Assembly (NCBI GenBank): GCA_017617545.1
Contig: JAFZVZ010000006.1
Location: forward strand, 69,918-133,917
Reading direction: 5' to 3'
DNA length: 64,000 bases
From: Lachnospiraceae bacterium
GTDB taxonomy: Bacteria > Bacillota > Clostridia > Lachnospirales > Lachnospiraceae
Positions 34,364 through 43,441 of this stretch are shown here, in pieces. Below the pieces are notes generated by a model, which worked only from the letters and a program-made list of their open reading frames with translations, did no database searches and was not told the origin of the DNA. The position numbers and the translations under genes were made by a program. How positions within the stretch are numbered: position 1 is the stretch's first letter; each line of letters begins with the position of its first letter.

Positions 34364-34400
34364 TCCGGAATATCTTCGGAACAACATACGCATAAGACAC

Positions 34401-34435
34401 AAAAAAGCGCTGCAGCTTCGCAGCGCTTTCTTTTT
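34401..34435. terminator. Bidirectional terminator
   Basis: AAAGCGCTGC (34404-34413) with GCAGCGCTTT (34420-34429), A run before and TCTTTTT after, between two convergent genes. Confidence 0.9.
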
Positions 34436-34474
34436 GCATTTTTCGTATTCTTCGGAAACTGTATCCCGCACAAT

Positions 34475-34900
34475 CTACGCTTCCGCCTCCGCGGCCGTCG
34501 CCTCGATCAGGAGCTCATTTTCCGAGACGGGAACATCGGCAAGGCGGATCTCATAGACCAGCCGGAGCTTCATTCCTTCGTCGTTCGCCTCCGCCTCCGC
34601 GGCGATGCCGTAGAAATCCAGCTGCAGCGAACCGTACGGCGTCTCATACTCGCACTGGTTGAGTTCGCCCGGCACGATATGCATCTTCGACCGGATCGCG
34701 CCGCTCCGCTGGATATCGACGCTGTTGCCGCTGATGACGATCCGGTGCCGTGTGATCAGCTGCGGCGTCTCCTCGTCCACGCCCTCGTAGAACAGGTAGA
34801 TGTCGTCGTCCTTGCGGTAGTACGAGCCGCGCACGAGCGATTCCGTCACCTCTTCCGTTTCCGAGCGGATCGTTGCTGTTATCTTAATCAGAACATCCAT
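34475..34900 (-). CDS. DUF1934 (YwiB-like) beta-barrel protein
   Basis: A 141-residue protein of the DUF1934 family: MDVLIKITATIRSE, a calycin-like series of strands, YETPYGSLQLDFYG and a C-terminal LRLVYEIRLADV. Family members are small cytosolic proteins of unknown role. The gene starts 3 bases after ddl on the same strand, so it is co-transcribed with it. Confidence 0.85.
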   Translation of the reverse strand: MDVLIKITATIRSETEEVTESLVRGSYYRKDDDIYLFYEGVDEETPQLITRHRIVISGNSVDIQRSGAIRSKMHIVPGELNQCEYETPYGSLQLDFYGIAAEAEANDEGMKLRLVYEIRLADVPVSENELLIEATAAEAEA

Positions 34901-34903
34901 TGC

Positions 34904-35956
34904 TCACCGCCGTGCCGCCAGTTCGATCAGCTTCGTGATCAGCGACTTCTTGTCGATACCCTTCGCTCCCCAGAGCATCGGGTACATGCTGATCGCCGTG
35001 AAGCCCGGCAGCGTGTTGATCTCGTTAAACACGATCTCGTCCGTGTCCTTCTCGAGGAAGAAATCCACGCGCGAAAGTCCGAAGCCGTCAAGCGCACGGA
35101 ATATGTTTCTCGCGTCCTCACGGAATTCCTCCTCCTTGCCGTCCGGCAGCTCGGGTCCAATGACCGTGCGGGATTCCTCGTTGTTGTATTTTGCATCGTA
35201 GCTGTAGAACTCGTCCGCGGCAAGGATCTCACCGACGCCGCTCGCGTCCACGGTGATGCCGTCGCCGAGCACCGCGCACTCGATCTCGCGGCCGACGATC
35301 GTCTCCTCGACAAGGATCTTGCGGTCATGGTACGAAGCTTCCTTCAGCGCGTAGACAAGCTCGTTGCGGTCGTGCGCCTTGTTGACGCCCTTCGAGGAGC
35401 CCGCGTTGGAGGGCTTGACGAACACGGGGTACGAAAGCTTCTCCTCCACGCGCGCCACGCACGCGTTCATATCCGCGAGCTCATGGCCGAACACCGCGAC
35501 AAATTTCGCCTGGCGGATGCCGAGCGTATCGACAACGATCTTCGTGTACAGCTTATCCATGGAAACCGCCGAGCAGAGCACGCCGCATCCCACGTAGGGA
35601 ATTCCCGCGAGCGTGAACAGACCCTGCACGGTTCCGTCCTCGCCGTACAAGCCGTGGAGCACGGGGAAAATAACGTCGACCGGACGGAACGTCACCTGAT
35701 CCCCGTCGATGATCAGCACGCCCTTGCGGCTGCGGTCGGGCGAGATGATCGCCGTCCTCGTTCCCTTCTTCCAGCTTCCGTTCTCAACCTCCTGAAGGGA
35801 ATCAACGGCGAGCCATCTGCCGTCCTTGGTGATGCCGATCAGGATCGCGTCATATTTCTCCGTATCGAGATTCCGGATGACCGTCGCGCCCGAGACGCAC
35901 GATACATCGTGCTCCGACGACTGTCCTCCGAACAAAATTGCTACTGTTTTTTTCAT
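34904..35956 (-). CDS. ddl: D-alanine--D-alanine ligase
   Basis: A 350-residue ATP-grasp enzyme making the D-Ala-D-Ala dipeptide for peptidoglycan. It has the N-terminal FGGQSSEHDVS, HGLYGEDGTVQG, KPSNAGSSKGV, EIECAVLG, the omega loop with YSYDAKY (a tyrosine as in D-Ala-specific enzymes rather than the histidine of D-lactate ligases) and FNEINTLPGFT. The start at 35956 follows GGAGG six bases away. It is followed by the DUF1934 gene; a weak TTTTCC-17-TACAAT promoter lies at 36049-36077. Confidence 0.96.
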   Translation of the reverse strand: MKKTVAILFGGQSSEHDVSCVSGATVIRNLDTEKYDAILIGITKDGRWLAVDSLQEVENGSWKKGTRTAIISPDRSRKGVLIIDGDQVTFRPVDVIFPVLHGLYGEDGTVQGLFTLAGIPYVGCGVLCSAVSMDKLYTKIVVDTLGIRQAKFVAVFGHELADMNACVARVEEKLSYPVFVKPSNAGSSKGVNKAHDRNELVYALKEASYHDRKILVEETIVGREIECAVLGDGITVDASGVGEILAADEFYSYDAKYNNEESRTVIGPELPDGKEEEFREDARNIFRALDGFGLSRVDFFLEKDTDEIVFNEINTLPGFTAISMYPMLWGAKGIDKKSLITKLIELAARR

Positions 35957-36259
35957 AGAAAACCTCCGTTCATGCATCGCGCCGGCACCCGGTCACCCCG
36001 GAAGCGTCCGCTTTCGCGTACCGCCTGCCGTGTCGCCGCATCGCCCTTATTGTACCACAATCCCCCGGATAGGAAAAGAGGGTTTCGAAGTTGCATGAAT
36101 ATCCGAAACATTTTCGCACAAACGTGCCCGGAAAGAGTTTTTCACAAGTTTCGGAGTATTTTCCTCCCTTGCATTTTCCGTTCTTCAACCGTATACTGAA
36201 AAGTGACATAGGAGATTCGCGGGCGGGCACGTTCGTGCGGTCCGACGGAGGAAAGGAGT
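35957..36259. other. Divergent control region between ddl and ispE
   Basis: 303 bases containing the ddl -10 box TACAAT with extended TGTGG (36049-36054, minus) and the ispE promoter (36169-36197, plus). The rest holds no gene that I can support. Confidence 0.65.
36169..36197 (+). promoter_or_regulatory. Promoter of ispE
   Basis: TTGCAT (36169-36174), 17 bases, TATACT (36192-36197). The -35 box merges into the window-wide motif CATTTTCCG. Confidence 0.78.
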
Positions 36260-37129
36260 ATGTCCATGAAAACGATAACGGAATACGGTTATGCGAAGAT
36301 CAACTTAGCGCTCGACGTGACCGGCGTGCGCGATAACGGATACCACGATGTGCGGATGATCATGCAGTCCGTCGACCTGCATGACACCCTGAAACTGACG
36401 AGGACGGACACTCCGGGGATCACGCTTTCCGTCGGCAGCTCCTCGCTCCCGACGGGCCCCGGCAACCTTGTCTACGACGCGGCACAGCTGATGTTCGAGA
36501 CATATTCGCTCCCGGGTGGCGTCTCCATCTCGCTCGACAAGCGGATCCCGATGTCCGCAGGTCTTGCGGGTGGCAGTTCGGATGCGGCAGCCACGCTGCG
36601 CGGCATCAACCGCCTCTTTGAACTCGGGCTCTCCGCAACGGAGCTGTGCAACCTCGGTGTGACGCTCGGCGCGGACATTCCCTACTGCATCACGGGCGGA
36701 ACCGCTCTCGCGGAGGGGATCGGCGAGATCATCACCCCACTTCCCGCGATGCCCGGCTGCCGGATCCTGATGGTCAAACCGCCGGCAGGCGTCTCCACAG
36801 GCTTCGTCTACAAGAACCTCAACATGGATGCGCTCAAGCATCCCGATGTCGACGGCATGATCGACGCGATCAAGCGCGGCAGCTATGTCGGTGTCGTCTC
36901 CAAGCTCGGAAATGTGCTGGAGAGCGTCACTCTTGCGCACTGCCCGGAGATCGCGACCATCAAGACACAGATGCAAAGTTTAGGCGCGGACGGCGTTCTC
37001 ATGAGCGGCTCCGGCCCGACGGTTTACGGCATTTTCCCGACCAAGGAAGCGGCGTCGTTCGCTTACACGCACTTCCGCGTCGGCCCTTACGGCAGCGAGA
37101 CCTATCTCGTGCGTCCGCTGCAGCCGTAA
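36260..37129 (+). CDS. ispE: 4-diphosphocytidyl-2-C-methyl-D-erythritol kinase
   Basis: A 289-residue GHMP kinase, the fourth specific step of the MEP route to isoprenoids, which supply undecaprenyl phosphate for the cell wall. It shows AKINLALDV, RDNGYHDVRMIMQSVDLHD, the ATP loop PMSAGLAGGSSDAAA, GADIPYCITGG and SGSGPTVYGIF. Either the ATG at 36260 (GGAGG eight bases before) or the one at 36266 (AAAGGAG) may be used. The GH5 gene follows after 78 bases. Confidence 0.96.
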   Translation: MSMKTITEYGYAKINLALDVTGVRDNGYHDVRMIMQSVDLHDTLKLTRTDTPGITLSVGSSSLPTGPGNLVYDAAQLMFETYSLPGGVSISLDKRIPMSAGLAGGSSDAAATLRGINRLFELGLSATELCNLGVTLGADIPYCITGGTALAEGIGEIITPLPAMPGCRILMVKPPAGVSTGFVYKNLNMDALKHPDVDGMIDAIKRGSYVGVVSKLGNVLESVTLAHCPEIATIKTQMQSLGADGVLMSGSGPTVYGIFPTKEAASFAYTHFRVGPYGSETYLVRPLQP

Positions 37130-37207
37130 ATTACGGATATCCCAGACGGGAACCTGTTTATTTGGAAAAATCATTCGGAAAATGTCCCACAGAAAGGAAC
37201 AACACAC

Positions 37208-38248
37208 ATGAAGAAATGGCCCGGTTATGAGCACGGCATCAATTTCGGAGGCTGGCTGTCGCAGTGCAGCCACACGATCAGCCACTACGACTCCTTCATT
37301 CAGCCTGAGGATTTCGCGAAGGTGAAGGAATGGGGTCTCGACCACATCCGCGTCCCCGTGGACTATGACCTGATCATGGACAACGGAGGCATTTTCCTCG
37401 AGCGCGGCTTCAGCTACATCGATTTCGCGATCGAGGAGTGCCGTAAGAACGGCCTCAACATGATCCTCGATTTGCACCGCACGCCGGGCTTCTCGTTCGA
37501 CCCCGCGGTTCATGAGAACGGCTTCTTCGAGAGCGAGTTCTACCAGGATATGTTCTACCGCATCTGGGACCGCTTCGCGGAACGCTATGCCGACTGCTCC
37601 GAGTTCCTCGCATTTGAGCTTCTGAACGAGGTGACTGCACAGGAGTACTGCGAGACGTGGAACCGCATCTCGAACACCTGCATCGAGCGCATCCGCCGCG
37701 TTGCGCCGGACATCTCGATCCTGGTCGGCGGCTACTGGAACAACAGCGTGGAGGCCGTGCGCGACCTTGCGTTGCCGCACGATGAGCACATTATCTACAA
37801 CTTCCACTGCTACGAGCCCCTGCTGTTCACGCACCAGGGCGCGCCGTGGATCGCTTCGATGGACCACGAGTTCCGCTGCCCGTTCCGCATGAAGTACAGC
37901 GAGTACGCGAAGGGAAGCGTGGAACAGCTCGGCGCCGCATTTTCCGCATCGTTCGACCGCTTCGACGCGGACGCCGTTCCGGATGACCGCTATTTCGAGG
38001 CGCTGTTCGCCGACGCGATCGCCGCTGCCGACGAGCGCAACGTTCCGCTCTACTGCGGAGAGTACGGCGTGATCGACCGGGTTGACCCGGAGGAGGTTCT
38101 GCTGTGGTACGAGGCGTTCCACACCGTGATGAAGCGCCACAACATCGGCTCCGCCGCATGGAGCTTCCGCCGCATGGACTTCGGCATCGATGACGCGCGC
38201 ATGGACGGTGTGCGCGAGAGACTGCTCTCGCTGATGAAGCACGAGTGA
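37208..38248 (+). CDS. Glycoside hydrolase family 5, cytoplasmic
   Basis: A 346-residue GH5-type barrel enzyme. The acid/base glutamate is in AFELLNEV (about 139) and the nucleophile glutamate in LYCGEYGV (about 286). Also seen: GINFGGWLSQC at the start, HIRVPVDYDL, ILDLHRTPG and NFHCYEP. There is no signal peptide, so it should act in the cytoplasm on imported oligosaccharides or glycosides. Substrate cannot be named: GH5 covers cellulases, mannanases and glucosidases. AGAAAGGA precedes the ATG; a terminator follows. Confidence 0.88.
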   Translation: MKKWPGYEHGINFGGWLSQCSHTISHYDSFIQPEDFAKVKEWGLDHIRVPVDYDLIMDNGGIFLERGFSYIDFAIEECRKNGLNMILDLHRTPGFSFDPAVHENGFFESEFYQDMFYRIWDRFAERYADCSEFLAFELLNEVTAQEYCETWNRISNTCIERIRRVAPDISILVGGYWNNSVEAVRDLALPHDEHIIYNFHCYEPLLFTHQGAPWIASMDHEFRCPFRMKYSEYAKGSVEQLGAAFSASFDRFDADAVPDDRYFEALFADAIAAADERNVPLYCGEYGVIDRVDPEEVLLWYEAFHTVMKRHNIGSAAWSFRRMDFGIDDARMDGVRERLLSLMKHE

Positions 38249-38273
38249 GACCCGATCTAACAACACGAACAAC

Positions 38274-38308
38274 AAAAAGGAAACGCTGACGAAAGCGTTT
38301 CCTTTTTT
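38274..38308. terminator. Terminator between GH5 and the FtsX-like gene
   Basis: GGAAACGCT/AGCGTTTCC, nine pairs extended by A/T runs on both sides, six T after. Confidence 0.92.
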
Positions 38309-38371
38309 CATCGTTTCACTTGTTATTCATATCGTTTTTGAAACTTATTTTTTTCAATTCTTGCCCGCGTC

Positions 38372-39607
38372 TCATTCCTTCGAAAACTTACCGTATTTCC
38401 CGTCCGTCAGGAAGATAAACGTTCCGATCCCGCACGTGGCGAGCACGTACAGGCCGAAGATGATGGTCGCGCGAAGCCTGAGCCCGAGCGTTGCGAAGAG
38501 CAACACCACCAAAGCGCCGATCACCGCGCATATAAGCCAGAACCAGCGGTAATGACCGCGGAACAGACGCCGGAACTCCATGCGCTCCTCCGCGTCGTGA
38601 CTCGGCATTTTCCGAAGACATTTCTTGTCGCTCGCGGTCAGGATCCCGCTGACGAACGCCTCCGTAATCGCCGCCGGAAGAAGCAGCATGAGAATCGCGT
38701 ACAGCGTCAGCTCTCTCGAAGCGCTTCGGTTCGCAACATCATAAAAGACCTCGGAGCACACCGTCGTCTTGGGGTACTGCTGCATCACGTAGTCGGTGAA
38801 TTCCTGCGCCTCGCCGGTTCCCGTGAACACCGCTGTGTCGACCTCGCGGTCCGGCGTCTCCGTCCCCGCGTAGTACGCCTTCTGGCGCTCGCAGAACTCC
38901 TCATATGTGTCCGCGGAATAGCGGTAGACGCCGCGGTTGCTTCCCTCCTCGTAGGAGAGGAACGCCTTCCGGTCGGACCCGAGCGTGAGCCACAGTATAT
39001 GCACCTCGCGGCTGATCCCGACAACCTTATACTCGTTCCCGTCCACGGTGATCGTCGCACCGGACCAGTTGTCCGGATCGATCCCGTAGGCGACCGCCGC
39101 ATTTTCCGAAAGCACTGCCTCACGGGCGCCGTCTTTCGGCAGCGTCCCCGATTTCACAGCGTAGTTCAGCGTATCCTTCCAGTCGTCGCCGGCACGGTTT
39201 CCCGCCAGAAACGCCTCCGGGATCGAGTACACCTCGACTGAGCCATCCTTCTCCGCCGCGCTCATGATCTCGCCGACCTTCGCCGCGTCCGTCAGATACA
39301 CATCCTTCACGGAAAATTTTCCCGCAAGCGCCGGGACATCCTCGAACTTGATCGCAAAATCCTGCCGTCCCATCCCGATCTCCAGCTTCTGTATGCTTCT
39401 GTACTCGCTCTGCCAGTCCTCGCTGCTCTCCGCCACGTTGTACAACACAACGGTATCCGCGACCGCGGGCTCTCCGACGTTGTACCGCATGTCCAAAAGG
39501 TACATCATCACCCCCGCGAACAGCGTGGTGAACGCGAAAACCACAGCCGCGCCGACGATCGCGCCGCGCTTCCAGAACATTTTCCGTGCTAAACTCTTAA
39601 ACTCCAT
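38372..39607 (-). CDS. FtsX/MacB-like membrane protein
   Basis: A 411-residue protein with one N-terminal span (about 15-37), a large outer domain (about 40-300) and three C-terminal spans (about 303-325, 353-375, 380-402). This 1+3 layout is that of MacB/FtsX-type permeases. No ATPase gene lies next to it, so it may use a distant ATPase or have another function. It is the last gene of a close-packed minus-strand run, 21 bases after the SIMPL gene. Confidence 0.65.
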   Translation of the reverse strand: MEFKSLARKMFWKRGAIVGAAVVFAFTTLFAGVMMYLLDMRYNVGEPAVADTVVLYNVAESSEDWQSEYRSIQKLEIGMGRQDFAIKFEDVPALAGKFSVKDVYLTDAAKVGEIMSAAEKDGSVEVYSIPEAFLAGNRAGDDWKDTLNYAVKSGTLPKDGAREAVLSENAAVAYGIDPDNWSGATITVDGNEYKVVGISREVHILWLTLGSDRKAFLSYEEGSNRGVYRYSADTYEEFCERQKAYYAGTETPDREVDTAVFTGTGEAQEFTDYVMQQYPKTTVCSEVFYDVANRSASRELTLYAILMLLLPAAITEAFVSGILTASDKKCLRKMPSHDAEERMEFRRLFRGHYRWFWLICAVIGALVVLLFATLGLRLRATIIFGLYVLATCGIGTFIFLTDGKYGKFSKE

Positions 39608-39628
39608 CGTTACCTCTTCAGCATTATC

Positions 39629-40312
39629 TTACTTCGCGGCAAGCTTCCACACTACCGTCACCGTGTCCGACACCTCGATGTCGTCCGGCTCGATGTCCAT
39701 GTCATAGCTCTGCTCGCATTCGTCGACCGCTCCGTACGCCTTCGCCATCATCAGGCGGCCGTTCATCGGGCGGCACGTAAAATCAATCTGCGCGAACGAA
39801 TAATCGATCCGCAGAACATCGCCGAGTTTCACCCCGGACGCGCCCGCAAGGATCGTCGCCTTCGCCTTCGCATCCTCCATCGCCGCTGCCAGGAGCGCAT
39901 TTTTCGACGCCTCGGGGTCCTTCACCGTGTAGCTGAACTGCAGCTCCGGCTTCACCTTCGAGTGCGCGAGCGCGTAGAGGATCTTCCCCAGGCGGTCATT
40001 GTCCGACGGAAAATCCACCTTCAGCACGTGCCGGAACTCATACCCGACCATGCGCTCCTTCCACTCGTGATTCTTCGTCTGGTAGCTCTCCGTGCGTGTG
40101 TGAATGTCAAACATCAGCGTCTTCAGATCCGTCCGCTCAAACCCGAGCCCCGCGATGACGTCCTTCAGGCTCTCCGTGTCCTCGGAGGAGCGCTTCAGGC
40201 TCTCCGCGTACTCCTTGTAGCACCCTGTGAGGGTGATCGTGATGCGCGTGACGTCCGGCTTCAGCCGTAACATTCCCTTTCCCGTCACGCGGATGGTTGC
40301 TTCTCGTTCCAT
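39629..40312 (-). CDS. SIMPL (DUF541) domain protein
   Basis: A 227-residue protein of the SIMPL family: ITVTGKGMLRLKPDVTRI-like start, strand-rich body, and EDAKAKATILAGASGVKLGDV. SIMPL proteins form ring assemblies; many are exported, but this one has no signal peptide and should be cytosolic. Its start overlaps the end of the EamA gene by 28 bases, so the two are translated together. Function is not established. Confidence 0.85.
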   Translation of the reverse strand: MEREATIRVTGKGMLRLKPDVTRITITLTGCYKEYAESLKRSSEDTESLKDVIAGLGFERTDLKTLMFDIHTRTESYQTKNHEWKERMVGYEFRHVLKVDFPSDNDRLGKILYALAHSKVKPELQFSYTVKDPEASKNALLAAAMEDAKAKATILAGASGVKLGDVLRIDYSFAQIDFTCRPMNGRLMMAKAYGAVDECEQSYDMDIEPDDIEVSDTVTVVWKLAAK

Positions 40313-41196
40313 GTTGTCTCTCCTTTCTCTTTCTCCCTGCGGTCACGCCACAGCATGTAGCGCCATTTTCCGACCGCAGTTCCGATGATGATCACATAGC
40401 CGATCCAGCTGAATATATCCGGCAGTTCCGCGAGGAAGATCCACCCGAGGATCGCCGCAAACAAGATCTGTGAGTAGTCAAATACCGAGATGTCTCTCGC
40501 CGCCGCCTTCGTGTACGCCTTCGTAATGCACAGCTGTCCGCCCGTCGCGGAAAGACCCGTCAGCAGCAGAAACGTCAGCTGCTGCCCGCTCATCGGGTGG
40601 TAATCGAAGATCAGCGCGGGCGCCGTCGCCAGGCACGAAAACAGCGAGAACCACAGTACGATCACCGGCCCGCGCTCGCCGCGCTTTCCGAGGTACCGGA
40701 TAAACGTGTACCCAAGACCCGCCGCCAGGCCGCCGGCAAGACCGACAAGGCCGTACAGCGTTGTGACGCCGCCGGTCGGTTTCACGACAAATGCCGCGCC
40801 GATCAGCGCGACCACAACCGACAGCCACTCCACCGCGTTCGCTCTCTCTTTCAGGATGATGTACGACACCGCGATCGCGAAGAACGGCGAGAGCTTGTTG
40901 AGCATGCTCGCGTCCGCGATGTGCAGGTGGTCCGCCGCGAAGAAGTTGCACAGGATGCCGCAGGTGCCGAAGAAGCTGCGCGCCAGAAGACCCGGAATGC
41001 TTCCCTTCTGAACGCGGAAGCCCTGCTTGCTGCGCAACAGCAGCACAAACGCCACGAACACCGCGACCACGTTTCGGAAGAACGCCTTCTGGATCGTCGG
41101 CAGGTCACCCGATTTGCGGACAAAAAACGTCATCAAAGCAAAGCAGAAACCTGCCCCGATGATGAAAAGAATCCCTTGTTTCTTGTTTTTGTCCAT
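40285..41196 (-). CDS. EamA/DMT-family transporter
   Basis: A 303-residue membrane protein with ten predicted spans in two EamA repeats (FRNVVAVFVAF..., LSPFFAIAVSYIILKE; second repeat DYSQILFAAILGWIFLAELP). It is a drug/metabolite exporter of unknown substrate. It lies 38 bases after the TIR gene and overlaps the SIMPL gene. Confidence 0.9.
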   Translation of the reverse strand: MDKNKKQGILFIIGAGFCFALMTFFVRKSGDLPTIQKAFFRNVVAVFVAFVLLLRSKQGFRVQKGSIPGLLARSFFGTCGILCNFFAADHLHIADASMLNKLSPFFAIAVSYIILKERANAVEWLSVVVALIGAAFVVKPTGGVTTLYGLVGLAGGLAAGLGYTFIRYLGKRGERGPVIVLWFSLFSCLATAPALIFDYHPMSGQQLTFLLLTGLSATGGQLCITKAYTKAAARDISVFDYSQILFAAILGWIFLAELPDIFSWIGYVIIIGTAVGKWRYMLWRDRREKEKGETTWNEKQPSA

Positions 41197-41234
41197 GCCG
41201 TGTTCCCGTATTGTTTATTGTTTTTCAAAATGTA

Positions 41235-42371
41235 TCACTGCGCGTCCCCGATCCACTTGGCCGCTGCCTCGCGGCTCACGTGACCTTCGTCCACGAGCGA
41301 CGTGATACTCGCGATGCAGTAGTTTCTCGTGTACCCTTCCGCGCCGCTGTCGAGCGCCTTGCCGAACCACACAAGCATCTGCTCATAGTCCTGCTCGACA
41401 CCGCGGCCGTACCAGTACGCCTCGCCGACCATGACCATGCACGGCACCGAGCCTGCCTCCGCGCCCTTGCGCGCAAACTCATAGACCTTCGCGGGATCCT
41501 TGCCGTCCGGGTCCGCGTCGTATTGATACGCGAGCCGGTAATACTCATCGGCCGTCAGCTTCTCCCCACTACCGCCGTTGTACGCCTTCTCCAGGTACTG
41601 CAGTCCCTTCTCCTCGCTTGCCTCATCATCGATCTTCCCTGTGAGGTATATCTGCGCGATCCTGTAATACACCGATGTGTCCGTGTTTCCATGCTCCATC
41701 GACTTCAGGTAGTGCGCGAGCGCGTCGCCGTACTCGCCCTTCTCGTAGCAGGCATCGCCGAGTTTCTTGTCCTCGAAAAATTCATCCTTCTCCCCTTCCG
41801 CCTCGCTGTGGCCGCCGTCCTCGGTCGGTTTCTTATCGGAACCAAACGGCTTCCAGATCAGCAGGACAACCGCCGCGATCGCCAGCACGGCAAGGATGCT
41901 TCCGAGAAGAAGCCCTCTCTTTTTGCGGCCTCCCTGCTCGCGGTTCTCCGCCGCGTGCGGTGCCGCCCCGCTGAGAATGATCTCGACATACTTCCGAAGA
42001 TCCACGATGTGAGCGTTCAGCGGCTCTGACACCGCGTCCAGCCAGTGAACACGCGTGAGGTAGTACTCGAGCTCGTCGCTCATCTCCTCCTTCGTCAGCT
42101 TGAACGGGACGATCGTCTTCTCCGCGTTGAACGCCAGCGCCACCTCGTTCATGACCTGGCGCGAGTTGTTGGATTCCTCTGTGAACAGCAGGACGAAAAC
42201 CTTCGCGGACCGGATGCCCTCTTGGATGGCCGTGACCCACTCCGTTCCCGGCATGATGTCCCTCGGCGCGTACCAGCACCGGATGCCGTTCTGCTCGAAA
42301 TCAGAGACCACGGCGTCTGCCACGCTCTTATTTTTCGACGAATAACTGATAAAAACATCAACGTTGACCAT
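41235..42371 (-). CDS. TIR-domain membrane protein with Sel1-like repeats
   Basis: A 378-residue protein. Residues 4-135 are a TIR domain: DVFISYSSKNKSVAD, CWYAPRDI, KVFVLLFTEESNNS, and SRQVMNEVALAF with Glu76 in the place of the NADase glutamate. A membrane span follows at about 153-173 with KKR before it, so the TIR domain is inside and the C-terminus outside. Residues about 195-375 form Sel1/TPR-like helical repeats (LGDACYEKGEYGDALAHY, EAYWYGRGVEQDYEQMLVWF). Bacterial TIR proteins serve in phage defence or as signalling NADases. The family assignment is firm; the role is not. Confidence 0.88.
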   Translation of the reverse strand: MVNVDVFISYSSKNKSVADAVVSDFEQNGIRCWYAPRDIMPGTEWVTAIQEGIRSAKVFVLLFTEESNNSRQVMNEVALAFNAEKTIVPFKLTKEEMSDELEYYLTRVHWLDAVSEPLNAHIVDLRKYVEIILSGAAPHAAENREQGGRKKRGLLLGSILAVLAIAAVVLLIWKPFGSDKKPTEDGGHSEAEGEKDEFFEDKKLGDACYEKGEYGDALAHYLKSMEHGNTDTSVYYRIAQIYLTGKIDDEASEEKGLQYLEKAYNGGSGEKLTADEYYRLAYQYDADPDGKDPAKVYEFARKGAEAGSVPCMVMVGEAYWYGRGVEQDYEQMLVWFGKALDSGAEGYTRNYCIASITSLVDEGHVSREAAAKWIGDAQ

Positions 42372-42403
42372 AGTTTCCCCGTTTCTCTGGTTCTGACACC
42401 CGC

Positions 42404-43441
42404 TCAGCCCATGTAGCTCGCAAAATCAATGTCCGTCGTCAGGTAGTGCTCGACCCGGTCGAGGCACCGTTTCACGGCCTCGCGGTCTTCGCCCGCCTGC
42501 TGCAGTTCCTCCACGCGGATGTACCACAAAGGCTTCAGGCAGCGGTACAGCGGGAGCGCGATCGCCTTCTCTTCCTCGGAAAATGTGTAATACCGTCTCG
42601 CAACCGTGAGCGCCCTGCGGATATCCTCGATCTCGTCCTCAAAACTGTCGAAGTTTTCGCGCATGAGGTAGTTCAGGAACACATCCCTTCCGCAGAGGTT
42701 GAAATCGCACACGCCTGCGAACTTTCCGTCCTCGTCCACCAGCAGGTTCGTCGAGTTCAGGTCCGCCTGGAATACCGAAGTCGGAAGCTTGGCGTACGGC
42801 TCCCTAAGCGCCTCGCGGTTGTCGATCCACAGCTTCCAGATCCGCTCAACCTGCTCCGAGAACTCCTCCGGCAGTTTGTCCGCCGTCTCCTTCCAGGTCT
42901 GTGCATTTTCCAACACCTCGTCGACCTCGTCGCTCGGGCAGAACAGCTCGAACAGGCAGTACGCCGACGGGAACTTCGAGTATTGAAACTTCTTCGCCGC
43001 GACCTTCGCAGTCATCGCCCACATGTCGTCGAAATACGGCGTGCAGTCCGCGTTCTGTCCGCTCGCATCCGCGGCAGCGCGGTCCTCCACGGTCTTGTAC
43101 TTCGCGAATTCCTCGACGTACGCGACGCACTCGCGTCCTTCGTACGTGACCGTCGGGAACACGCCCGTTTTGTCGCTGTAGATCATCGGGCAGTAGTACC
43201 CGAGCGCCCGATACTCCTCAATCGTCCGCTGCCATACGCGGATCCGCTCATCATTCGTAAAATCATTCGCCGTAATCTTGAGCACATACCGGTTTCCCTC
43301 GGCAGTCTCAAGGATCACCGCGTTCCGGAAATCCTCCTCGTCGCGGCTCGTTACGATCACCTTCGCGTCCACCGGCTCCTCATCGAAGAAGAGTCGGAAA
43401 ATGTCCCGGATCTCCCCGGTAAGTTTGTTCTCCTCAGACAT
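42404..43441 (-). CDS. Aminoglycoside-phosphotransferase-fold protein
   Basis: A 345-residue kinase-fold protein. It has a lysine strand (YVLKITAND), the catalytic loop FQADLNSTNLLVDEDG and CDFN in place of the DFD/IDFE metal motif. APH-fold proteins phosphorylate small molecules such as aminoglycosides, choline or homoserine; the substrate cannot be read here. Its start overlaps the end of the GNAT gene by 8 bases. Confidence 0.78.
   Translation of the reverse strand: MSEENKLTGEIRDIFRLFFDEEPVDAKVIVTSRDEEDFRNAVILETAEGNRYVLKITANDFTNDERIRVWQRTIEEYRALGYYCPMIYSDKTGVFPTVTYEGRECVAYVEEFAKYKTVEDRAAADASGQNADCTPYFDDMWAMTAKVAAKKFQYSKFPSAYCLFELFCPSDEVDEVLENAQTWKETADKLPEEFSEQVERIWKLWIDNREALREPYAKLPTSVFQADLNSTNLLVDEDGKFAGVCDFNLCGRDVFLNYLMRENFDSFEDEIEDIRRALTVARRYYTFSEEEKAIALPLYRCLKPLWYIRVEELQQAGEDREAVKRCLDRVEHYLTTDIDFASYMG

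Noticed and set aside
36980-38311. Open frame on the minus strand opposite GH5 and the end of ispE
   Set aside because: Both plus-strand genes have catalytic motifs and ribosome binding sites; the reverse frame covers the terminator.
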